Source: Candidatus Melainabacteria bacterium
GTDB taxonomy: Bacteria; Cyanobacteriota; Vampirovibrionia; Obscuribacterales; Obscuribacteraceae
Assembly (NCBI GenBank): GCA_016209785.1
Contig: JACQVM010000420.1
Coordinates: 1 to 7,336 of the forward strand
DNA length: 7,336 nucleotides
Reading direction: 5' to 3'
In this document: one piece after another, positions 1 through 5,857 of the stretch
Position numbering within the stretch: position 1 is the stretch's first letter
Layout of the letters: the number at the start of each line of letters is the position of its first letter
Position numbers and translations under genes: made by a program
The notes under the pieces: generated by a model
What the model was told of the DNA's origin: nothing
The model's database searches: none
Seen by the model: the letters and a program-made list of their open reading frames with translations, nothing else

Positions 1-557
1 CTGTATGCCCTATAACCTGTATGAAACTCTGAAAGTCTGGTACCTAAAACAAGATTTTGCATAAACGTTAGAAATCTATTAGCAATAAACTTATATATGG
101 GCATACCACCTTTAAGTGCTCCACCACCTAAAAACCGTGAGCCCAACACAACATCTGCTTGTCCTAAGACTATTGGCTCTATCATCTCTGGAATCTTACG
201 TGGATCATACTGATAATCAGGGTGGAGCATAATCACGATATCAGCCCCATCACGAAGAGCCTCTAAATAACAGGTTTTTTGGTTCCCACCATATCCTACG
301 TTGTGAGGATGAGCAATAATCTTTATATCTAAGGTACTTCCAACTGCAACTGTGTCATCCTGGCTACAGTCATCTACCATAATGATTTCCGAGACAACAC
401 CTTTAGGAATTTCCTCAAATGTCTTAAGGAGTGTCTTAGCAGCATTGTAGGCTGGCATGGTAACCACCACGGAAGCCTTCTCAGACCCGTGAAAGTCCTG
501 ATGATAGTTAGCTACACTAGTTGTAGCTGGTCGATAATTAGTAGCTGTCCAAACCAT
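1..557 (-). CDS. Family 2 glycosyltransferase, DPM1/polyprenyl-phosphate sugar transferase type (3' end outside the window)
   Basis: This gene encodes a cytoplasmic GT-A fold enzyme that moves a sugar from a nucleotide sugar, probably to a polyprenyl phosphate or a growing surface glycan. The first 185 residues are visible. They show the start of the nucleotide-binding fold (VVVTMPAYN, about residues 30-38), the acidic VDDCSQDDT motif (61-69), NVGYGGNQ (86-93), LHPDYQYDP in the place of the usual DxD motif (111-119), GSRF (139-142), and EFHTGYRAY (177-185), which matches the D/E-x-x-x-G-F/Y-R element of this family. The acceptor and any C-terminal membrane helices lie beyond the left edge. 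The start is ATG at 557-555, preceded by a good Shine-Dalgarno GAGGAG (567-562) four bases upstream. It is divergent from the PH/TPR gene. Family membership is clear; the sugar and acceptor are not known. Confidence 0.9.
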   Translation of the reverse strand, partial: MVWTATNYRPATTSVANYHQDFHGSEKASVVVTMPAYNAAKTLLKTFEEIPKGVVSEIIMVDDCSQDDTVAVGSTLDIKIIAHPHNVGYGGNQKTCYLEALRDGADIVIMLHPDYQYDPRKIPEMIEPIVLGQADVVLGSRFLGGGALKGGMPIYKFIANRFLTFMQNLVLGTRLSEFHTGYRAY

Positions 558-579
558 ACTGCTCCTCAGAATGCATAGC

Positions 580-608
580 ATGTTAAGAGGTTGAATCCAC
601 AAAGTCAA
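580..608 (-). promoter_or_regulatory. Sigma70-type promoter for the glycosyltransferase gene
   Basis: Read on the minus strand, a -35 box TTGACT (608-603, five of six consensus bases) is followed by a 17-bp spacer and a -10 box TAACAT (585-580, four of six). Transcription would start near 573, giving a leader of about 16 nt that contains the GAGGAG ribosome site. Position, spacing and orientation all fit. The call rests on consensus matching only. Confidence 0.55.
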
Positions 609-625
609 TTTGCCTAACGGAACTT

Positions 626-630
626 AAAGG
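626..630 (+). promoter_or_regulatory. Ribosome binding site that favours the second ATG of the PH/TPR gene
   Basis: AAAGG at 626-630 lies 7 nt before the ATG at 638 but only 1 nt before the in-frame ATG at 632. The spacing therefore favours 638 as the initiation codon. The two choices differ by two residues (Met-Asn). Confidence 0.45.
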
Positions 631-637
631 TATGAAC

Positions 638-1891
638 ATGCCTAGTGCTTCAGGTCAACCCCCAAATGATCCTGAAACCCAACTCACCCAGCATCTGACA
701 ACACTTTCCAGCCACCGCTGGTTTGTACTTATAGGGTGTAGCTTTTTTATTTTTGAGTGTATTTTTTTGACTCTTTATGGCTCTGACTTCTGGTTTACCA
801 CAGACATATCCTGCTGGGGCATCCCAACCATTGTTTGTACACTGACACTAAGCCACTTTTTGTTGACCTGGGTAGAAAGCCCACAAGGGTGCCGTTTTTT
901 TTACCCTATCTGGAAGGGGAGGCCACCACTTGTCTACTCTAAGTGGATTACTCTTAATGAGTCTGGTATTACGTTTGGCACCCGCCATATTGTTTGGGCT
1001 GCCATAAATAGTCTATCTCTAACCTTTTTTGGCAACTTAGAAGTTAGGTCACGTAGTATTTGTGGCCCAGATGCACCTTATGACGACGTGGTCTTAAAGT
1101 TTCCTTTTGGACCAGCACCGCCAGCCAGTCAGGCTCTGCTTCTGCGCAGCATAAAGACCAAGGTGCCTGGAGTCTCTTTCAATAAAAAACTACTCAAACA
1201 TGGCATGCACCAGATCAGATGGACTCAATTAGTACAATCGCTTGGCGTTATCTTCATGCTTTTTATCCTTGCCGATGTTGGTAGTTCAACCTTTTCTTAT
1301 CTACAAATGATGAAGGAGTATTATCTGGCCCAGTCGGACGCTCGGGCAGGCAATCACAGACAGGCACAAACGCACCTAGCTAGCGCTGAGAGGTTAAGGC
1401 AACACCCATTTCCTCTCTCCTGGGTCACCACAAAGTTGCTTGCCAAAGGCACAGTTGCAGCCAGGGTTGAGGAAAGCCTATCCGAGGCACTTTGGTATCT
1501 GGGAGCCAAAAACCAAGCACTGGAGGCCTCCCGCAAAGCACTGGAACTGCACCCAACAGGCTTCAGACTCAATCTCCGCCTAGCAAGAATGCTCATTGAG
1601 ATAGGCAGATTTAAGGAGGCTCGCACACAAATTCAACAAGCCATTGAGAATCACGAAGGGTCACTACTGCCTAGACTTTACATGCTGTCCTGGCTAAAGC
1701 AAGATAACGCCCTGACTTCTGCCACAAGGTTTTACCATCTTTATCTTGATGAGCTCGATGAGCTGGTTTTTGGGCAAGAACCTATGTGGCCACCTGGTGG
1801 CAATCGCTACCTACATGAAATTCTCTATAGAGACGATGTAACCTTTATCCTTGACAGGCTACTCCACAATGGTTCCAGTAGGCACCTATAG
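638..1891 (+). CDS. Membrane protein with a PH-like segment and TPR repeats, function unknown
   Basis: I do not recognise a named family. Residue numbers count from the alternative ATG at 632. Two N-terminal membrane helices (about 30-50 and 62-80) are followed by a beta-rich segment (about 98-185), beginning GRPPLVYSKWITLNESGI, that resembles the small bacterial PH-like domains found after paired helices. A third helix (about 199-222) follows. The C-terminal half is alpha-helical with TPR-like repeats near 228-259, 281-309 and 311-343; the clearest contains LRLARMLIEIGRFKEA and A-L-E-L-H-P. The repeats would serve as a protein-protein interaction surface, on the opposite side of the membrane from the PH-like part if three helices is right. 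It is first in a same-strand run with the SGNH hydrolase 114 bp downstream, which suggests a structural or assembly role in an envelope locus. The TPR call is solid, the PH-like call moderate, the role unknown. Confidence 0.75.
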   Translation: MPSASGQPPNDPETQLTQHLTTLSSHRWFVLIGCSFFIFECIFLTLYGSDFWFTTDISCWGIPTIVCTLTLSHFLLTWVESPQGCRFFYPIWKGRPPLVYSKWITLNESGITFGTRHIVWAAINSLSLTFFGNLEVRSRSICGPDAPYDDVVLKFPFGPAPPASQALLLRSIKTKVPGVSFNKKLLKHGMHQIRWTQLVQSLGVIFMLFILADVGSSTFSYLQMMKEYYLAQSDARAGNHRQAQTHLASAERLRQHPFPLSWVTTKLLAKGTVAARVEESLSEALWYLGAKNQALEASRKALELHPTGFRLNLRLARMLIEIGRFKEARTQIQQAIENHEGSLLPRLYMLSWLKQDNALTSATRFYHLYLDELDELVFGQEPMWPPGGNRYLHEILYRDDVTFILDRLLHNGSSRHL

Positions 1892-1987
1892 ATTTTGAGA
1901 GATATTTCAGACCATTCTTTTCTTGACAAATCCGCGCTATTATCGCCACATCTTGAATGACTTTGACCCAGCACTTACTTCTTAGAC

Positions 1988-2002
1988 ATGCCTATTTGTT
2001 GA
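1988..2002 (+). other. Four-codon in-frame mini-ORF just upstream of the SGNH hydrolase start
   Basis: ATG CCT ATT TGT TGA ends one codon (GCA) before the GTG start at 2006, in the same frame. It has no visible ribosome site of its own. It could promote re-initiation at the GTG, or be chance. Confidence 0.2.
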
Positions 2003-2005
2003 GCA

Positions 2006-3223
2006 GTGTACTTCGTCGCATCCAAACTTAAACTTACCCCTTGCGTAACGGTTGCTGTTATTGCTCTTGTGGCAATGATTGACGTCTGGCTTTTATGGTT
2101 TCATCCCCTGGCACACGTTCCTACCGTTAGCCTAGATCGTGGGGAGGTTTATAGCGCCATGACCGTGTACCCAAAGGGTGAGCCTGCACCAGAAATTGTA
2201 TTTTTAGGCTCATCTACTGTCACAGCACCTTTAATACAAGCAGAAGCTCTCTTTTTAAATCAGCCCCTAACCCGCTTCTTTCACCGACGTTGCCACTATC
2301 TAGAACATATGCTGGCCCAACGTTTTGGTAAACAACCACAAGTCTTTTGTTTGGCATCCGGCGGACAGATGGTATCCGATGCTTATTTCATTGCTAAGCA
2401 TATATTGCACCTACCAAAACGCCCAGTTGCCATTGTATATGGTATCGCCCCCCGTGATTTTCAAGACAATCTCCTACCATCCATTGCTTCAAGTGAAACC
2501 TTTCAGCTATTGGCTGGATTGGAAGATTTACACAGACTGCTGCCATCGTCTACCTTTGACTTAAAACAAAAGACCAATTTGCTCCTGGGACGAATCTGGG
2601 CTCTTTGGCGCTACAAGTCAGATATTCGCATCTACCTTGTGCTTAAGATAAAAAAGACTATGGAGCGAACCTTACCTTTTGTGGTGTTTGATAAGTGTGA
2701 AAGCACTCATGAGGCAAAGCCACACAAATATGGGCAATTTCCAGAAGAAGCTAAAGGAACACCATTGGCTTGGCCGGGGCTGCCGCTGGACCATCGGAGC
2801 ACCGATGAGACTCAACTAGAATATACTCGGCGCTACAACCCCATATCACAATCATTAGTTGAGGAAGAATTTGCATACTTCCAAAAGCTTCTTAAGCTCT
2901 GCCACAGCAATCACATTACCTTGCTTGTCGTAAATATGCCACTAAGTACCATTAACAGAAACCTCATGCCAAAGTACTTTTATAAAGACTACAAAGAAAA
3001 ACTAGAGGAGCTTTGTCACCGTTACCATACTGACTTTGTAGACATGAACCACAAACCTTGGACAGACTCTCACAATTTTGTTGACACAGTTCATCTTACT
3101 CCTCTGTCCGGACAAGCATTTCTCAATGTGCTTGGTGACACAATTGCCAAATCACAAATATCGCTTGCACTGGCAAACACCAAGCAAACAGTAGCTGGGC
3201 ATAGCAAGGCACCATCGTTATAA
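2006..3223 (+). CDS. Membrane-anchored SGNH/GDSL-like hydrolase (possible glycan acyl-group esterase or transferase)
   Basis: This 405-residue protein has one N-terminal signal-anchor helix (about residues 11-33, after a short basic SKLK stretch) and an extracytoplasmic catalytic domain. Block I is IVFLGSSTVTAP, where Ser70 (G-S-S, in place of GDS) is the candidate nucleophile. CLASGGQ (115-121) fits block II. VVNMPLS (308-314) sits about where block III is expected. FVDTVHLTPLSG (358-369) supplies the Asp360-x-x-His363 pair of block V. This layout resembles the DltD/AlgX-like SGNH proteins that add or remove acyl groups on cell-surface polymers; the actual substrate is inferred from context. 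The start is GTG at 2006, since an in-frame TGA at 2000-2002 blocks extension; the next Met (codon 24, at 2075) would cut into the anchor helix. No strong Shine-Dalgarno is visible. It lies 111 bp before the large membrane protein on the same strand. Confidence 0.82.
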   Translation: MYFVASKLKLTPCVTVAVIALVAMIDVWLLWFHPLAHVPTVSLDRGEVYSAMTVYPKGEPAPEIVFLGSSTVTAPLIQAEALFLNQPLTRFFHRRCHYLEHMLAQRFGKQPQVFCLASGGQMVSDAYFIAKHILHLPKRPVAIVYGIAPRDFQDNLLPSIASSETFQLLAGLEDLHRLLPSSTFDLKQKTNLLLGRIWALWRYKSDIRIYLVLKIKKTMERTLPFVVFDKCESTHEAKPHKYGQFPEEAKGTPLAWPGLPLDHRSTDETQLEYTRRYNPISQSLVEEEFAYFQKLLKLCHSNHITLLVVNMPLSTINRNLMPKYFYKDYKEKLEELCHRYHTDFVDMNHKPWTDSHNFVDTVHLTPLSGQAFLNVLGDTIAKSQISLALANTKQTVAGHSKAPSL

Positions 3224-3310
3224 CTTCCTTCCCCCACCAGAATACAGAGCTTATTACTGGCTGCCCTTGGTTCACACTTGCTAGTTTGGTGCTTCATTTT
3301 TGTTCCCACA

Positions 3311-3331
3311 ATGACCTTATACACTTTGTAG
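3311..3331 (+). other. Six-codon in-frame mini-ORF just upstream of the large membrane protein start
   Basis: ATG at 3311 encodes MTLYTL and stops at TAG (3329-3331), one codon (ACA) before the ATG at 3335 and in the same frame. The 9-mer ACAATGACC occurs twice, at 3308-3316 and 3332-3340, so both ATGs sit in the same local context 24 bp apart. No Shine-Dalgarno precedes either. The arrangement mirrors that before the SGNH gene. Confidence 0.2.
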
Positions 3332-3334
3332 ACA

Positions 3335-5857
3335 ATGACCACTGCCAAGCCAACTGTTAGTGAGAATCAAGATGACGGCACGCAACGCCATAGCTGGAGT
3401 GTGCGCGCTTTTGCATTGGCGGCGATAGCCATGCTAACCCTATTACCAGTCATAAACATTGTTACCATCATTGCTACAACCGGTGCCGACTGCCTTTCTA
3501 ACGATTACCTGGCCTATGTCGGACTCATTGATCAAATCTTTAATGGATCATACAGCTGGCTCAATTACTTCCAAGATACCTTCTATCGAACGCACTCGGT
3601 TGCCATTCCTGTGCTAGTCCATCTGGCTGATGCCTGGCTATTTCACTGGAACGTTTATGCCGAACTGTACCTGGGAGTATTGCTGGCGTTACTAAGATTG
3701 TTTTTTTGGCATCAGGCTCTTAGCTTGTCTTTACGTGGATGGCTCCCACGCCTCATGTTGCCAGCCTTGGCATTGCTTATCTTTTCCACCTCCCAGATAT
3801 CCATTTTTACTTATGGAGATGGCACGCTAACCATTGGTCTATCCTTGCTAGGATTTGCCTTGGGTGTTTGGGGACTCACCGTATTTCCTCACAGTGTCCG
3901 GGGTCCTCTCTTGATGCTCCTGGGAGGGCTGATTGCATCCTTTTCTTGGGGGAATGGTCCAGTTAGTTGGTTTGTCTTTCTTTTGGCTCTCATTGCCCTT
4001 CAATACCGTAAACCCATGCCATATGTTTTGTGGCTTTGTGGTGTGTTGTTGTCTTTCTTACCTTATGTTCTTTATCTTGTCCTGCCACAGTTTACAGCTT
4101 CGGCCTCTGCTTATCCTGGAACAAGCATAGTAAGCCTGTTTAACTGGCGATTTATCATTAATACCTTGGGCTGGCCATTTACCAACAATATCGCCACAAA
4201 CACTGAAAGCCTGCCCGCTGCACGGGCAATTGGCTGGACTGGCATTGCCTTAGCAACAGTGGGCCTTGTCTTTGTTGTAAGAAGTAAAAACAAGCAACCA
4301 GGTACATCTGTAATTCCCTCCTTGCTTTTTATTGTGCATGGACTGCTTAGCATTTGGCAAATAAGCCTCTTTCGCAGCTTAATTGCTCCCTGGTACACGG
4401 CTGTTGCTATGACATTTTGGGCAGGACTATTTGGACTTGCTTGCCAGATCTTTTGGAGCTCTCCCGCCCACTCATTTACAACTCGCTGCCGGAGCTTAGC
4501 TCACATATGGTGCTTTGCTGTCTTTCTCTTTATGGCACTTATTTGTGCCCGATCAAATGTCACCTATGAAGACAAAAGCAATTTGCTCTTCGCAAGAGCT
4601 CCTGCATCTGCTGCAGCACTTAGAAACTACCGTACTGCACCTACATATGCAGAGCAGTATTTGTTTCAGTGGGGAGTAGGTCATCCAGAGCTTGTACCAC
4701 ATTTAGCTTACCCTCTGGAGCGCCACCATCTATCTGTTTTTGCTCCTACCCAGGAGGTGTCGCTGCAGGGTGACTTCCTTCTTGACACTGTAAGAGTCCA
4801 CAAACAATCTCTAGAAGATGAGATCTTTTGGACGTCAAGCTTACAGCTCTCGGACAGGTTGCCATGGTATCACTATAAGCACCTTAATTTATTACTGTCT
4901 CAGGGAAGCTCAATATCCTGGACCATAAGCATTGCTCCTAATGTCCAGCAGACTGATTTCTACTCTGCCGTAGCTGTTAGCCAGATAGCACCAAAGAATA
5001 AACACCACAGCGATGTCAGCTTTAAGGTTTTCATTCAGCCACAAGGCAAGCCAGAGTTCATAGCCTTGGAGAAGCACTTATTGTCCTCCGAGAGTGGCTG
5101 GCACCCTATACACATTCCTTTGACCTTATACAAAGGTCAAACAATAACCCTGCGCCTTGCCTCCGAAAGAGAAGGGTCCACCACTCAACCTGGGCTAGCT
5201 GCGTATCGCTATCCGTTCATATCGAGCGGGCAGACCCCGGCGTTAACGCCGGGGTCTGCCCGCGGTAGATGCAGCAGGGGTTCAAGCCATTGCCGCATTC
5301 CTTGTAAGCACCCCGCCCTTAAGAGAGAGGGTGTGACATCGAGCGAACACATAACCCTGCCTGAGCTCCAACCGTCAAACACTGACTTATCAAGAACTGC
5401 TCAACATCTAACTGTAGAGGATCTCAACTTTGATGTCACCAATCCTCACATCTGGAAGGCACAAAACATGAGTGCCCATATAGCCAAGCCAGGGCAAGCA
5501 AGGCTCTGGAAATTAGGAAACAAGCCAAAGCTTACTTATACAGCACCAGTTAATGCACGTCTGTCCAATTATTCACACTTTTGGATTCAAATGGCTGCTA
5601 CTACCAACATAAAGCCACGCGCCTTAACAGTATATTTTCTACTTACTGGTCACACCAACAGTGTGTCTTTTCAGCTACCTCTTCTTGCTGATGGGGAAAT
5701 GCATAGTTACACCTATGATCTCAAGTTGTTAGGACTTAGACCAAATGATCATCTTGCTGGACTAAACATCGAGCCAGTTGCTCCAGACACTCCAGCAGAA
5801 AATCAGCTAATAGAAATTGCTAGTGCCAGGCTAGTTAGATTAGGCAAACATTCATGA
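3335..5857 (+). CDS. Large polytopic membrane protein with two C-terminal beta-sandwich domains, carrying an in-frame palindromic insertion
   Basis: This 840-residue protein has no name I can assign. Residues about 25-405 hold roughly ten to twelve membrane helices. After helix 1 an extracytoplasmic loop contains LSNDYLAYVGLIDQIF and a later FYRTHSVAIP segment, a layout like GT-C fold glycosyltransferases or related envelope proteins with an acidic first loop. The C-terminal half is probably outside the membrane. One beta-rich domain (about 495-628) ends GWHPIHIPLTLYKGQTITLRL and LAAYRYPFIS, and a second spans about 695-838; both look like carbohydrate-binding jelly-roll modules. Between them a foreign 39-residue stretch (about 631-669) is encoded by the palindromic element. 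Removing it joins PFIS directly to SEHITLPEL, a natural linker. The start is the ATG at 3335, as the in-frame TAG at 3329 forbids extension. The stop overlaps the convergent hydroxylase gene by 6 bp. A glycan-assembly role is inferred. Confidence 0.78.
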   Translation: MTTAKPTVSENQDDGTQRHSWSVRAFALAAIAMLTLLPVINIVTIIATTGADCLSNDYLAYVGLIDQIFNGSYSWLNYFQDTFYRTHSVAIPVLVHLADAWLFHWNVYAELYLGVLLALLRLFFWHQALSLSLRGWLPRLMLPALALLIFSTSQISIFTYGDGTLTIGLSLLGFALGVWGLTVFPHSVRGPLLMLLGGLIASFSWGNGPVSWFVFLLALIALQYRKPMPYVLWLCGVLLSFLPYVLYLVLPQFTASASAYPGTSIVSLFNWRFIINTLGWPFTNNIATNTESLPAARAIGWTGIALATVGLVFVVRSKNKQPGTSVIPSLLFIVHGLLSIWQISLFRSLIAPWYTAVAMTFWAGLFGLACQIFWSSPAHSFTTRCRSLAHIWCFAVFLFMALICARSNVTYEDKSNLLFARAPASAAALRNYRTAPTYAEQYLFQWGVGHPELVPHLAYPLERHHLSVFAPTQEVSLQGDFLLDTVRVHKQSLEDEIFWTSSLQLSDRLPWYHYKHLNLLLSQGSSISWTISIAPNVQQTDFYSAVAVSQIAPKNKHHSDVSFKVFIQPQGKPEFIALEKHLLSSESGWHPIHIPLTLYKGQTITLRLASEREGSTTQPGLAAYRYPFISSGQTPALTPGSARGRCSRGSSHCRIPCKHPALKREGVTSSEHITLPELQPSNTDLSRTAQHLTVEDLNFDVTNPHIWKAQNMSAHIAKPGQARLWKLGNKPKLTYTAPVNARLSNYSHFWIQMAATTNIKPRALTVYFLLTGHTNSVSFQLPLLADGEMHSYTYDLKLLGLRPNDHLAGLNIEPVAPDTPAENQLIEIASARLVRLGKHS
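5226..5263. repeat. Perfect 38-bp palindrome
   Basis: The left arm GCGGGCAGACCCCGGCGTT (5226-5244) is exactly complementary to the right arm (5245-5263), with 19 pairs, no mismatch and no spacer; the next outward pair (5225/5264) fails. The centre is GTTAAC. As RNA it would form a very stable hairpin. No T-run follows, so it is not a typical intrinsic terminator. The three outermost left bases overlap the left direct repeat. Confidence 0.97.
5314..5333 (+). repeat. Second, weaker hairpin near the right end of the insertion
   Basis: CGCCCTT (5314-5320) can pair with GAGGGTG (5327-5333) around the loop AAGAGA, using five Watson-Crick pairs and two G-T wobbles. An alternative pairing of CACCC (5309-5313) with GGGTG (5329-5333) is also possible. 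It lies wholly inside the insertion, close to its right boundary. Confidence 0.4.

Larger units (their letters stand above)
5221..5345 (+). mobile_element. In-frame palindromic insertion element (RPE/MITE-like), with flanking 8-bp direct repeats
   Basis: The octamer ATCGAGCG occurs at 5221-5228 and again at 5338-5345, as expected of a target-site duplication around a 109-bp element (5229-5337). Net gain is 117 bp, exactly 39 codons. The element is about 63% G+C by count, richer than its host gene. It begins with a perfect palindrome and ends with a weaker hairpin (5314-5333). Its ends form imperfect inverted repeats: GGCAGACCCC on the left against GTCACACCCT read from the right, seven of ten matching. 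It codes for no transposase, so any mobility would be supplied in trans. Of the three forward frames only the host frame is open: the others stop at TAA 5244-5246 and TAG 5266-5268. Rickettsia palindromic elements are the known precedent for in-frame insertions of this kind; I do not recognise this family. Confidence 0.75.

Noticed and set aside
591..620. TTGAAT and TAACGG as a promoter for the PH/TPR gene
   Set aside because: The -10 box matches poorly and the spacer is 18 bp; it is too weak to annotate, though some promoter must lie in or near this gap.
1354..1626. 90-codon minus-strand open frame inside the PH/TPR gene
   Set aside because: It lies opposite the TPR-coding region, has no ribosome site or family resemblance, and is best explained as a shadow frame.
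1923..1943. TTGACA and TATTAT as a promoter for the SGNH gene
   Set aside because: The boxes are only 9 bp apart, and no acceptable -10 box occurs 16-18 bp after the TTGACA.
5226..5263. Palindrome as an intrinsic transcription terminator
   Set aside because: No T-run follows the stem, and the open reading frame continues for nearly 600 bp downstream into a well-formed second domain.
5274..5296. GGTTCAAGCC inside the insertion as a tRNA T-arm
   Set aside because: The flanking bases do not pair as a five-base-pair T stem, and no anticodon arm or acceptor stem accompanies it.
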